Source: Lentisphaerota bacterium | Lineage (GTDB): Bacteria > Verrucomicrobiota > Lentisphaeria > Oligosphaerales > JABHEG01 | NCBI GenBank assembly: GCA_018676675.1 | Contig: JABHEG010000067.1 | Location: forward strand, 21,571 to 85,570 | Length of the DNA stretch: 64,000 nucleotides | Direction of reading: 5' to 3' | In this document: positions 53,087 through 62,128 of the stretch, in pieces | How positions within the stretch are numbered: the stretch's first letter is position 1 | Layout: every line of letters begins with the position of its first letter | Position numbers and translations under genes: made by a program | The notes under the pieces: model-generated | Seen by the model: the letters and a program-made list of their open reading frames with translations, nothing else | Told to the model about the DNA's origin: nothing | Database searches by the model: none

Positions 53087-54571
53087 GTGGATTACGGCAA
53101 ATCAATGACCCGGCGGACACTGCGCACTCTTGCCCTCTGCGGGGCTTTCTTCCTGGGTTCGTGGCAGAGCATGGCGATGATCTCTGTCAATGCAGGGAGT
53201 ACTCCTCTGAGGCCCCATCTGGCGGAGAGCTTCCCCCTGGGGGTAGACAAGGTGGCCAATCTGGACTCGCGCCTGGGGTACTGGGAAGGGCCGCCTTTTG
53301 GCGGCGGGCTCTACACCTTCGAGTACAGCTGCAGGGGCACCAAGGAATTCCAGAGGGCTTTGGAGCTCTTTGCGGCAGTCCGCTCGCGCAATCTGGAGGT
53401 CGTCCTTCACGATGGCACTCCGAACTCGACGTTCCTCAAGGAGCAGGGCGACGCCGTTTGGACGATGACTGTCTGGCAACCGGGCCATTGGCATCGACTC
53501 TACAGCCATCCCACCAAGGGCTATCGCTTACGAGCGGACCTGCACGGGCAGCCCGTTCCCGCCCCCCGGCTCGACCTCTACTTGGGGCTGGGCGCCATCG
53601 ACTGGGAAGGAGTTGAGGTCCCGAAGAACATATCGGTCGTCGACAAACGGATTCGGTCCGCGAAATACCAACCGACAAAGGGGGCCTTGCTTTTTGGGGA
53701 GGTGACCGACATGACGACCGGAAGGCCCGTGGCAGGGGCGAGAGTCTGGATTCGGCAGTACGACCGCGACGCCAAGGAATATGCGGACAAGGAACCTCAG
53801 GCGGAAACTGGCGAGATGGGGGAGTACAGACTGGAGGTCGTCCTGCCAAAGGGGTATTACGAGATCTGCTACTCGAAGGACGGTTACGCCGACCGGACCG
53901 AGGCGTGCTCCCTGAGTGGTGGGTTGCAGGTAGAGGAGCGCTTGGCCCAACTCGTCGGCGAGGCCTCGATCAGCGGCGTAGTGGTGGATACCGCGGGGAA
54001 TCCCGTTCCCGATGTGTGGGTCGAGGTGCGCAGTCTCTTGGGAATGGACGGGCGTCCCTACCGCCGCCTTGGCTACAACCCGATCAAGCCCTTCGCCGTG
54101 ACGGATTCAGCAGGGCGTTTTGAGATCAAGTCTCTTCCCCTTGGTTATACCCATCTCTATTCGCGCAAGCCCGACCTCCACTCCAAATCCAACAGCGAAC
54201 TCCATAAGATCCCCTCGTACCGCGAGCGGGGCATGGGGATGGAGACGGATGTGAGGATCGTGGTGGAGGGAACCGGGACCGTGCGCGGAAATGTGGTTGG
54301 GGTTGGCGAGAACACCGGCCGGCGCCAAGTCAGTGTGCATATGAGCGCCCTCGACAGTGGCAACCGATGGGGCGGGTCCATGCATTGCAGGGAAGGCGGC
54401 GGTTTTGCCTTCAAGAACGTGCCCCCGGGCCGCTACAGACTGTCGACCATGCCCATGCTCCCCGGCATGGGCGACGATCCGAACGCAAAGATCGTCGAGA
54501 TGGGCGCTGGCGTGTCATTGAACGTCGAGGTCAAATACTCCACCGGGCGCGATCTCGTGGACAAGGAATAG
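53087..54571 (+). CDS. Exported carboxypeptidase-regulatory-like beta-sandwich protein
   Basis: 494 aa from a GTG at 53087, chosen because GGAGG lies 10 bases upstream; an ATG at 53105 in frame lacks a ribosome site. A signal peptide covers residues about 7-35 (LRTLALCGAFFLGSWQSMA). Residues 40-200 are an unrecognised mixed domain. From about 205 on there are two or three CarboxypepD_reg-like domains: GALLFGEVTDMTTGRPVAGARVWI, ASISGVVVDTAGNPVPDVWVEV and TGTVRGNVVGVGENTGRRQV. These transthyretin-like folds usually serve as surface modules or TonB-receptor plugs. Function unknown. Confidence 0.72.
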   Translation: MDYGKSMTRRTLRTLALCGAFFLGSWQSMAMISVNAGSTPLRPHLAESFPLGVDKVANLDSRLGYWEGPPFGGGLYTFEYSCRGTKEFQRALELFAAVRSRNLEVVLHDGTPNSTFLKEQGDAVWTMTVWQPGHWHRLYSHPTKGYRLRADLHGQPVPAPRLDLYLGLGAIDWEGVEVPKNISVVDKRIRSAKYQPTKGALLFGEVTDMTTGRPVAGARVWIRQYDRDAKEYADKEPQAETGEMGEYRLEVVLPKGYYEICYSKDGYADRTEACSLSGGLQVEERLAQLVGEASISGVVVDTAGNPVPDVWVEVRSLLGMDGRPYRRLGYNPIKPFAVTDSAGRFEIKSLPLGYTHLYSRKPDLHSKSNSELHKIPSYRERGMGMETDVRIVVEGTGTVRGNVVGVGENTGRRQVSVHMSALDSGNRWGGSMHCREGGGFAFKNVPPGRYRLSTMPMLPGMGDDPNAKIVEMGAGVSLNVEVKYSTGRDLVDKE

Positions 54572-54788
54572 GTGCTTGGCGCGGCTGTCCCCCACAACAA
54601 CCCCATCCCCAGCCAATCAAGCGCAGGCGAGGACATTCCGGGGAACGACTGAGCCTTGAGGGGCGGAGCGTGTGTGGGCACGCCCATTATCACCATCCGT
54701 CATGCTCCACTGCGTGTGGTCGTGCCTTCAAACTCTCTCTCGGAGGGCGGTTGCCCGACCATTCTCCATGCTTCTCTGCACCCTATAC

Positions 54789-54817
54789 TTGACATCCCCG
54801 TGGATTCACTGTACTAT
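54789..54817 (+). promoter_or_regulatory. Consensus promoter of the gntR-ABC operon
   Basis: TTGACA (54789-54794), 17 bases, TACTAT (54812-54817). Best promoter of the window, 28 bases before the GntR start codon. Confidence 0.75.
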
Positions 54818-54829
54818 CACAGTAGTACA
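54810..54829. promoter_or_regulatory. YtrA-type operator over the -10 box
   Basis: TGTACTA (54810-54816) and TAGTACA (54823-54829) form a perfect palindrome with a 6-base gap. It covers the -10 box and likely start point of the operon whose first gene is a GntR/YtrA regulator. This layout is typical of autorepression. Confidence 0.75.
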
Positions 54830-54845
54830 CAAGGCGCGGAGGCCG

Positions 54846-55238
54846 ATGTTCAGAATAGACGCCAACTCGGACGTTCCGGTTTTCCAGCAGATCGTTGACG
54901 GGGTCAAATCGGCGATCGCTCGGGGGGCCTGCAGGCCTGGTGAGGCCATTCCCTCGGTGCGTGGGATGGCGGCCGAGGTTCTGGTCAATCCCAACACCGT
55001 GGCCAAGGCCTATCGTGATCTCGAACGGGAAGGGGTCATCCAGACTCAGCGGGGCAAGGGCCTCTTCGTTTCCCCGGACGCTCCCGAGCTTTGCCGCGAA
55101 GATCGCAGAAACACCGTCCTCCGGAAACTGAACGCCCTGATTGCAGAAGCCCAAGCCGCTGGCATTCCGGCTTCAGAGCTGGCAAAGGCGATCGGTGAGG
55201 AGAGGGCATCAGACCATGAACAGACAGAACCCGAGTAG
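54846..55238 (+). CDS. GntR-family (YtrA subfamily) repressor
   Basis: 130 aa from ATG 54846 with GGAGG 4-5 bases upstream. The winged helix-turn-helix is VPVFQQIVDGVKSAIARG, then GEAIPSVRGMAAEV, NPNTVAKAYRDLEREGVIQ and the wing QRGKGLFV. The short C-terminal helix of about 45 residues, instead of an FadR or HutC effector domain, defines the YtrA subfamily, whose members control ABC transporters encoded just downstream. Here two permeases and an ATPase follow at 33, 92 and 88 bases. It likely binds the palindrome at 54810-54829 and represses its own operon until a cell-wall or antibiotic signal arrives. Confidence 0.88.
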   Translation: MFRIDANSDVPVFQQIVDGVKSAIARGACRPGEAIPSVRGMAAEVLVNPNTVAKAYRDLEREGVIQTQRGKGLFVSPDAPELCREDRRNTVLRKLNALIAEAQAAGIPASELAKAIGEERASDHEQTEPE

Positions 55239-55270
55239 AGCCGTGTGAGCGCGTAGCAGAGAGATTGGGA

Positions 55271-57382
55271 ATGAAAAGCCAAATCTCAGCAATCCGATCC
55301 CTTGTCTGGAAGGAATGGCGGCAGCAGCGGTGGGTCTTCCTGATCCTCACCTGCCTGCCGGCGGTTCTTACTCTGGCGGCGCCAGCGAGATACTGGTGCG
55401 TTTCATTGGGGCTTTGGTGGGGTGGGGTGGTCGCACTTGGCACCAACACATTTGCGGGGGAACGGGAAGGCGGTAGCGAGCGTTTCCTGATTCACCTGCC
55501 GATCAGCCTGGCGAGCATCTTTCGCACCAAGTTCGGCATCTCCCTCGGACTGTCCCTCGCCGCACTCTTGTTTCTGCTGCTCTGCACTTTCAGCAGGGCC
55601 ACCGGTGGCTGGCAGACGAGTCTGGTCGCCTCCGAACTCCTCACCTCCCTGATCGAGGAACTGGCGGAGACCGCCCCCAGCCAGTTGCTTGTCACGATCG
55701 TGAGGATCATCGCGGGAGTCACTTCAGTCACGATAGGGTGCCTGATGGCCTCCGCATGGGCAGCATCACTATGCTCGCGAACGGTGACCGCGTTTGTGCT
55801 GAGCATTCCCTTGGCCGGGTTGGCTTCAACAGGGGTACTGTTTCTTCTCGTCCACACGGGCTCCATGTTCCCGCATGGCACGGCCGCTCAAGCGCTGCTG
55901 CCTGCCGCCACAGTCTGCCTGCTGCCGTTGCCATCTCTGGGGTTGGCCGCGCGTGCCTGGCGCAGGCGCCAGAGCTCTGCTCTGTGGACCACGGTGATGG
56001 CCTTGGCAGTACCGGGAAGCGTCGTTGCCGGTTACACGTGCCTATGCCTGGGGGCGCTCGCCTGCTCCTGCTGGCTCGTCGATCCCCAAGACTACTTCGC
56101 CGAGGCCGACACCGGACCTCCAGGGAGGCGGGTGAAGGTCCTGCCATCTCCTTCCGGGCGGCACGTCTTGCTGAACTGCTACCGGAAGGCTGGGACCATC
56201 CATGAAAGCCGGATCGCCCTGTTGGATACTGACTCGCAAGAGTGCAGGTGGCTGGACGGGCCTTTCGGCTGCAGTCACGCGGGCCCTTGGGCTCCCGATG
56301 GGGTCCGGCTTCTCGCCTGGGACAAACAGGGAATCTTCTCCTGTGATACAGCCGTCTCTTTCCTCGATTTCTGCCTTCCCGGCAGGCCTTCCCGCATCCT
56401 CTATGGCCACCCCACGACCCGGATCGTTGACGCATCGACAGGCCGGTCAACACCGGCCAGTGCGCCGCCTGATGCCAGGATGAACATGCCCGAGTGGCTC
56501 GACGACGACACGTTTTACTATGGGCGGTGGTCGGGGGAAAACGTGGGGATCGTGTTCACTGATACAGCCCTGAGTCGGGTCACGGTTGTTCCCCGGCCGA
56601 TCGAGCCATCCAGAGAGGGCGGGGAGCAATGCAAAACGGAGGGATGGTGGAGAACAAATCGCGCGTGGTCGTACAGGAGTTGGATGCATACGCGGCGCGG
56701 CGTGTTCGGAAGCGTCCATGTCCATTCCCGCAGGCACGCAGAGGATGGCCTTGAGAGCAGCTCCATGTTCACAGAGCGCTACCATCCTGGCCTTCTTGAA
56801 CCGGAGAGGGTGGTGCTCACCCACACGTGGGGCAGAGGGCCGCGCCCCGTCATGGTATCCGACGACGGTGAGTGGGTGCTCGTGGCGGGGAAGAACGCCC
56901 CAGGGACCTGCCACGTTCCCGTATATGTGGCCTCCCTGACGGACCGCGCAGTGAGAGAGATCGCTCCCCCCGTGCCCGTGGTCTCCTTCCCGCAACCTCG
57001 CTTCCGGCCAGGGAGGAGCGATGTAGTCCTCTGTCTGGCCGACGGAACGGTGGCTGTCTACCACATTGGCAACCGGACCTGTGATGTGCACACATTGCAC
57101 AGAACAGCCTCGGGGCAGACCGTCCCAACGTCGCCGATCCACGGCATGCGGCTCTCTCCCAGTGGTCAATTCCTGGCGCTCTGGTGCCCTCTTGATGGGG
57201 AGACGTGGGGGATCCCAATTCTGAACCTGGAGGACGGAGGCGAACGGTGTGTGGCCGAGCAGCAAGCCAAGTCCGGGCTGGAGGTCCATTGGCTGGACAA
57301 CGACCGTATCCTGCTCCAATCCGACCGTGGACTATGGACGATCAACCGAGAGGACGGCAAACAGGTGCAATTGTTGCCTTAG
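55271..57382 (+). CDS. ABC-2-type permease with C-terminal beta-propeller (paralogue 1)
   Basis: 703 aa from ATG 55271. The cytoplasmic start SLVWKEWRQQRW is a hallmark of ABC-2 permeases. About seven membrane helices follow to residue 275 (from WVFLILTCLPAVLTLAA to YTCLCLGALACSCWLV). Residues 285-703 are a soluble beta-propeller-like domain with TolB/WD40-style blades: GPWAPDGVRLLAWD, VSDDGEWVLVAG, RLSPSGQFLALW and LDNDRILLQSDRGLWTI. With the N terminus inside and seven helices the propeller would lie outside the cytoplasm. Its gene is followed by a diverged copy of the same architecture. The permease/propeller fusion is not standard for YtrCD-type transporters. Confidence 0.8.
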   Translation: MKSQISAIRSLVWKEWRQQRWVFLILTCLPAVLTLAAPARYWCVSLGLWWGGVVALGTNTFAGEREGGSERFLIHLPISLASIFRTKFGISLGLSLAALLFLLLCTFSRATGGWQTSLVASELLTSLIEELAETAPSQLLVTIVRIIAGVTSVTIGCLMASAWAASLCSRTVTAFVLSIPLAGLASTGVLFLLVHTGSMFPHGTAAQALLPAATVCLLPLPSLGLAARAWRRRQSSALWTTVMALAVPGSVVAGYTCLCLGALACSCWLVDPQDYFAEADTGPPGRRVKVLPSPSGRHVLLNCYRKAGTIHESRIALLDTDSQECRWLDGPFGCSHAGPWAPDGVRLLAWDKQGIFSCDTAVSFLDFCLPGRPSRILYGHPTTRIVDASTGRSTPASAPPDARMNMPEWLDDDTFYYGRWSGENVGIVFTDTALSRVTVVPRPIEPSREGGEQCKTEGWWRTNRAWSYRSWMHTRRGVFGSVHVHSRRHAEDGLESSSMFTERYHPGLLEPERVVLTHTWGRGPRPVMVSDDGEWVLVAGKNAPGTCHVPVYVASLTDRAVREIAPPVPVVSFPQPRFRPGRSDVVLCLADGTVAVYHIGNRTCDVHTLHRTASGQTVPTSPIHGMRLSPSGQFLALWCPLDGETWGIPILNLEDGGERCVAEQQAKSGLEVHWLDNDRILLQSDRGLWTINREDGKQVQLLP

Positions 57383-57473
57383 ACGGGAAAGCAGCACACA
57401 GAGATCACAGAGGATTGCGCAGCAGTGAGAAGCAGTCACCCGAAGGCGTCGAGCGTGTAACCGAGGGAAGACA

Positions 57474-59486
57474 ATGAGCAGCCAAGCGTTAGCCATCCGA
57501 GCCTTGCTCTGGAAGGAATGGCGGCAACAACGGGCCCTGTTCGGGATCTTGGTCGGGGCCGGGCTTCTCGCGATCCTGTCCGGCTTCTGGTGGCGGCCGT
57601 TCTATGCCGTCGGGCTGGCGGCCACTCTGGTTTGGGGTTGCGGGCCACTCCTCTTCGCGAGCAATGTGTTCGCTGGTGAGACCGATGCCGGCACGAAGGA
57701 CTTCCTGGACGGACTCCCCTGCTCCCGTGCACACGTCTTCCGGGCAAAGTTCGCCGCAGCCTTCGCCCTTGGCTTGGTTGGTTCCCTGGCTGTCCTGATC
57801 CCTGGCACCATCTTCCTGCACGTTGTGGCAAATGACAGGGTCGCCGCCAACGAGTTGCTGCCCATGCTGGTGCTCGTGGTTGTGGTCGTGGTGACCGAAG
57901 TTTCGTTAGCTGCAGTGATGGCCTCGTTCGATGGAACGGCCATGGTGACCGTTCTCACGTCCATGGTGCTGACGCTGGGATTCAGCATCACGCAGTGGGG
58001 CGTTTTTCGATGGAATGGGGGTTTCTCACCGTCCGATTCCTGGGGGACGATTGGCACCGCAACGATCGTGATGTTGCTTCTCGCAGCCGGGGCGGAGTCC
58101 TGCTACACGGGCCGCCGATCGGGACTGTTGCTCGCCGCCTGGAGGGCTTCCAAGACGCTCGCCGTGCCCGTTTTGCTCATCCTGACGATCGTGACGTCCA
58201 CCTGGTGGTGGAACTCCACCCCCAGAAATCGCGGAGCTGCCTGGCTCGCATACGGCACCACCGTCGGCAGTGCACCGTCAGGGCATGTGGCGCTCCAATT
58301 TGGTCGCACACGTATGTGGAGGTCGGGACGAACGGCCTTCCTCGACGTGTCTACGGGAAAAGCAAGGACCTTCTCCAGGCTCTCGCTGAGCAACGTGGTG
58401 GGCACACACCCGTGGTCACCGGACGGCAAGAGATGCCTGCTCACCAAGGATGGCGTGTCGATGAAGCCGTTCCTGCATCCCAAACCCGAACAAAAGGAGC
58501 TCTGGGTATTCCACAGCGACACCCGCGGCTTCGAGCTTTTGAGTACCGACCCCGTGGTGATGAAGGGACGCCCCGTGTGGCTGGACAACAAGACCGTGAC
58601 CGCGCGCATCGGTGGTGACGATGTACGTTTCCTGCCCGTCGATGGCGGGGCAGAATCGCTCTGCCTGGGGCCCCCTCCCAAGAGCTTCAAATGGCAGAAG
58701 AAGAACACCGTTGTTGTAGGGACCAGTTGGGACTACCACTATGGCCGTTTGGCGAGTCAAGGAGTCGGCGTCTTCCTCACGACGGTCTTCGTTACCGACG
58801 GTTCGGCAACGGGAATAACGCTGGCGATCCATAGGTACTCCCCTTCTCTGAGCAGTTCGGAGACGCGGGAGTTCAGCCTACCGACAGACTGGCTCTGCGG
58901 CATAAACGTGCTGCCGGATGGGGACACGTTTGCCGTCTGGGACGAGAAGCGACTCTTCCTGGCAAGTTTCCGGTCAGGGACGTGGGAGGAGGGAACACTG
59001 CCGTCCAGTGCCGGAGGTCTGCTCCCCACAACGTGCACAACGTGCGAGAAGCATGTCCTATCGCTATCTCCGGCGACCTGCGGGAAGCACGTCTTCGTTC
59101 CGGGAAGAACCGGCGCATTGCCTTCGGCGTGTTTTGTCACCACCGAACGCGCCATCTACGTGCATCACCTTGATACGAACTCCTGGGATACCTGGCCCCT
59201 ACCTGAAAAGTGGCTGAAAGTGGCGCGCGACAATCCGTCCAAAGACGTCCCTCCTCTCGTCGCCTTCCCTTCTCCAGACGGCGCGCGCCTGCTGGTCACC
59301 CAGCCTCTCAAAGGGGGGCTTGCCGCTGTGTTGGACCCCGGCGGAGGGGAATGGTCGCAGACTCTTACTCGTCACGTCTCGCGCATCAGCTGGTTCGGCA
59401 ACGACCAACTCGTGACAGTGATGAGGGACGAAATCTGGTTGCTTGATCGTGACATGGAGAAGCGCCGACGCGTCTTCCCGCGATGA
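57474..59486 (+). CDS. ABC-2-type permease with C-terminal beta-propeller (paralogue 2)
   Basis: 670 aa. It shares with the preceding gene the opening ALLWKEWRQQRA, the segment NVFAGETDAGTKDFLDGLP (against NTFAGEREGGSERFLIHLP), and the full layout: about seven helices up to residue 245, then a propeller. Blades show PWSPDGKRCLLTKDG, LPDGDTFAVWDEKRLFLA and FPSPDGARLLVTQP. A CTTCEK...TCGK cysteine cluster near 520-540 is unique to this copy. Together with paralogue 1 it probably forms a heterodimeric membrane part served by the ATPase encoded next. Substrate unknown; lipid-linked or peptide antibiotics are a guess from the YtrA-type regulator. Confidence 0.8.
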   Translation: MSSQALAIRALLWKEWRQQRALFGILVGAGLLAILSGFWWRPFYAVGLAATLVWGCGPLLFASNVFAGETDAGTKDFLDGLPCSRAHVFRAKFAAAFALGLVGSLAVLIPGTIFLHVVANDRVAANELLPMLVLVVVVVVTEVSLAAVMASFDGTAMVTVLTSMVLTLGFSITQWGVFRWNGGFSPSDSWGTIGTATIVMLLLAAGAESCYTGRRSGLLLAAWRASKTLAVPVLLILTIVTSTWWWNSTPRNRGAAWLAYGTTVGSAPSGHVALQFGRTRMWRSGRTAFLDVSTGKARTFSRLSLSNVVGTHPWSPDGKRCLLTKDGVSMKPFLHPKPEQKELWVFHSDTRGFELLSTDPVVMKGRPVWLDNKTVTARIGGDDVRFLPVDGGAESLCLGPPPKSFKWQKKNTVVVGTSWDYHYGRLASQGVGVFLTTVFVTDGSATGITLAIHRYSPSLSSSETREFSLPTDWLCGINVLPDGDTFAVWDEKRLFLASFRSGTWEEGTLPSSAGGLLPTTCTTCEKHVLSLSPATCGKHVFVPGRTGALPSACFVTTERAIYVHHLDTNSWDTWPLPEKWLKVARDNPSKDVPPLVAFPSPDGARLLVTQPLKGGLAAVLDPGGGEWSQTLTRHVSRISWFGNDQLVTVMRDEIWLLDRDMEKRRRVFPR

Positions 59487-59573
59487 ACACCGACCGGTGT
59501 AGCTTGCGTAGTCGGTGGCGAGCGCGAAGCACGGCCCCACCCACTGATTCGAGCGTTTGAATGGAGACAGACG

Positions 59574-60473
59574 ATGCAGGATATGATGATTAGCACGCGG
59601 GACCTGAGCAAGCGCTACGGGAGGACGCTCGCGGTGGATCGGGTCGATCTGGACTTGGCGCCAGGCAAGGTCTACGCCTTGGCCGGGCGGAATGGGGCCG
59701 GCAAAAGCAGTCTGATCAAGATGCTGCTGGGGCTCGAGCCGGTTACCGACGGCAAGGCAACCGTGCTCGGCCTGGACTCGCGATCGGATCATGTCGAGAT
59801 CCGACAACGGGTCGGGTACGTGCCGGAAACGCACCATATCTACGGCTGGATGACAGTCGAGGAGGTCTGCCGGTTCACCGCTGGCTTCTACCCAAGCTGG
59901 GACTTGGACCTGTGCCGACAGTTGCTGGACGACTTCGGCCTGGATCGGGCCAAAAAGGTCAGCGGATTGTCTCGAGGGATGACTGCGAAGGCCGCCCTGG
60001 TGCTGGCGCTGGCCCACCGGCCGGAACTGCTCATCTTGGACGAGCCCACCAGCGGGCTCGATGCGGTCGTGCGCAAACAGTTCCTGGAGAGTATCGTTAG
60101 CGTAGCGGCGGACGAGGGGCGCACCGTCCTCATCTCGTCCCACCTCCTCGCCGAGGTCGAACGCATCTGCGACACCGTCCTGCTGCTCGACCGGGGGAAG
60201 CTCCTTTTCGCCGAAGACGCCGAGAGCTTGCGGGAGCGCGTCCGGGAAATCACGGTCACCTTCGACGGCGATCCCCCCGACGCGACCGGCTTACCCGAAA
60301 CGGCTGTGCTCACCAAAGCCCCCCACGAATGGCGAATGATCGTGCCCCACTTCACCCCCGAAACGCCCGGATCCATCCAAGAATGGGCCGGTCCGTCCGC
60401 CGCCATTGCCACCCGAGCACCAGGGCTTGAGGAGATCTTCATTGCCCTGACAGGGAACTCGCCAGAGGAGTAA
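59574..60473 (+). CDS. ABC transporter ATPase (YtrB-like)
   Basis: 299 aa with GGAGAC upstream. Walker A GRNGAGKSS, a Q-loop-like region VGYVPETHHIYGWMTVEE, signature LSRGMTAKAAL (degenerate from LSGGQ), Walker B LLILDEPTSGLD and the switch histidine in SSHLLAEVERICD are in order. A C-terminal extension of about 80 residues follows. The FYPSWDLDLCRQLLDDFGLD segment is typical of YtrB/antibiotic-response ATPases. It is the only ATPase for the two permeases upstream and would act as a homodimer. Confidence 0.9.
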   Translation: MQDMMISTRDLSKRYGRTLAVDRVDLDLAPGKVYALAGRNGAGKSSLIKMLLGLEPVTDGKATVLGLDSRSDHVEIRQRVGYVPETHHIYGWMTVEEVCRFTAGFYPSWDLDLCRQLLDDFGLDRAKKVSGLSRGMTAKAALVLALAHRPELLILDEPTSGLDAVVRKQFLESIVSVAADEGRTVLISSHLLAEVERICDTVLLLDRGKLLFAEDAESLRERVREITVTFDGDPPDATGLPETAVLTKAPHEWRMIVPHFTPETPGSIQEWAGPSAAIATRAPGLEEIFIALTGNSPEE

Positions 60474-60718
60474 GGAGATGCTGTCCCGCTCCCCGCTCCC
60501 CTTATCCGCACTCAAAGCCGTCGTCTTTGTGACCTACCTGGCTCCCCAGCCGTCACCCACCCACTCCCGGCTTCCTTGGAATGTCGGTTTCCCCCAGAAC
60601 TACAAAGGAGGCGGCCCGAGGGATAGTGTGTCCTTCTCCCTCGGGAACTGCCAGCCTTTTCCGCGGGTCGACACAAGACCGCGTAGTCCGGGCCTGACAG
60701 CCTGTTACCGCCAAATTC

Positions 60719-61789
60719 CTATTCCCGCCGATCGGCCTTGAGGACAGCACGGACCAATTCCGCCAGCATCGGCCGTGCTCTCTCGTTCTCCTCATTGGCC
60801 AGGGCTTCGGCTGCAGCGCTGAGGGGCACATCGCCCGCCCAGGGGAGCAACTCGAGTGCCGTCCGGCGCCGCACCAGCGCACTCCGGTCCTTGAGGAATG
60901 GCAGAAGCATAGGGAGGAACTCCCTCCTTTTGCGTTCCTCGTCGATGTCCAAAACCAGCAGTCCCAGGGCATGCTGGCGCACCTTCTTGTTCGAATCCAG
61001 GCCGACAGCCTTGAGCAGTTCAACAAAGTCTTCGCCCTGTGAGTGTGGTTCCAGAGTCCCAAGCATCTGTCCGGCAAATCGACGCGTCTGCCACTGCCGA
61101 GAGTTGAGTGCTCTAACGAATCCCGGCAGGCCTGCCTCTCCGGCTTCCAAGACCGCCGCACTGGTCGCCCCCCAATCGCACCTTTGCCCGTAGCAGTCCA
61201 GGGCCGCAAAGACCTTTTCCCCGAAGTCCTCCTTAGGCGCTTCGGACTTCAATACTGCCTCGACCGTGCTCATCATGTCCTCTTTGAGTTTCTTGCGCGC
61301 TTCGTGCAATCGCCGTTTCACCGTTCCTGTCGGTGACTCCTGGATGGCGGCCACTTCGGCGACCGAATAGCCGTTCACGTAGTATAGGGTCACTGTCTCC
61401 CGCTGAGACCTGCCCAATCTGCCGATGGCCTCCAGTACCTGGTCGCGGAGATCGCTTCCCTTTAGTGACTCGTGGACGTCCCCATGGTCGGGGTCGTTCT
61501 CTATCGTGTCGATCTCAACGGTTTGTTTCCGGCGTCGAACTTGGTCAATGCTCCTGTTGATGGCCATCCTCCGCAGCCAAGGGCCGAGTCGCATGGGAGC
61601 CCGGAACCGATCCAGCCGCATGTAGGCCTCCACAAAGACCGTCTGGGCAACATCCTCCGCGTCATGGAAGTTGCCGAGCCTCGCCAGGGCCACACCGAAC
61701 ACAGCATCTCTGTATCGTTCCACGATCGGACCGAAAGCCTCTGGCCCGTCCGCCAGAGCTTTGGTGACCAGTTCCACATCCTTGTCCAT
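60719..61789 (-). CDS. ECF sigma factor fused to HEAT repeats
   Basis: 356 aa from the ATG at 61789; the frame extends to 61894 across the likely promoter. Residues 1-90 are sigma region 2 (AFGPIVERYRDAVFGVALARLGNFHDAEDVAQTVFVEAY in several words, RSIDQVRRRK). Residues 110-165 are region 4 (LGRSQRETVTLYYVNGYSVAEVAAI). Residues about 205-356 are HEAT/PBS-lyase repeats, for example RQWQTRRFAGQMLGTL, KVRQHALGLLVLDID and SALVRRRTALELLPWAG. The extension likely controls the sigma factor by protein contact in place of an anti-sigma gene, since none is adjacent. An ECF-like promoter precedes it, suggesting self-activation. Confidence 0.85.
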   Translation of the reverse strand: MDKDVELVTKALADGPEAFGPIVERYRDAVFGVALARLGNFHDAEDVAQTVFVEAYMRLDRFRAPMRLGPWLRRMAINRSIDQVRRRKQTVEIDTIENDPDHGDVHESLKGSDLRDQVLEAIGRLGRSQRETVTLYYVNGYSVAEVAAIQESPTGTVKRRLHEARKKLKEDMMSTVEAVLKSEAPKEDFGEKVFAALDCYGQRCDWGATSAAVLEAGEAGLPGFVRALNSRQWQTRRFAGQMLGTLEPHSQGEDFVELLKAVGLDSNKKVRQHALGLLVLDIDEERKRREFLPMLLPFLKDRSALVRRRTALELLPWAGDVPLSAAAEALANEENERARPMLAELVRAVLKADRRE

Positions 61790-61844
61790 CACTCTTGTCC
61801 CGAGTCTAACCGAGGGCGGGGTACTTTCCTGTCCGTTGCTATGT

Positions 61845-61872
61845 ATATCGTATCCGGACCCCCAAAAGGTTC
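61845..61872 (-). promoter_or_regulatory. ECF-type promoter before the sigma-HEAT gene
   Basis: Minus strand GAACC (61868-61872), 17 bases, CGATAT (61845-61850), about 55 bases before the ATG. GAACC with a CG-leading -10 box is the general pattern of ECF-dependent promoters and fits autoregulation. Confidence 0.45.
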
Positions 61873-62128
61873 GGTCGTTGCCGCATTCTCCCACAAAAAG
61901 GCAAGGACCTCCCGTCCTTCTGCGAGAGGGAAGATAGAGGCGAGGGATTGAGAAGGCAAGACGCTGGACAGAGTCCCAGGTGTGGTAGAGCGGTTAGGGC
62001 GTCATGGGGAATGGGGATGGCGGGAGGGTAGGAAGCGTGGGGCAGCATTCGGTGGGGCGGTAGCGGCCGTCGACTTCAAGGCCAGCGGGCACATGGGCTG
62101 GGTTTGGGGGCTGCGGCGGGACTCTCGG

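Noticed and set aside
60478..60741. Plus-strand frame of 87 aa right after the ABC ATPase gene, with AAGGAG touching the ATG
   Set aside because: The ribosome site has no spacing to the ATG, the product is Pro/Ser-rich without domain content and it runs into the antisense of the sigma-HEAT gene. At most a remnant of a third operon gene.
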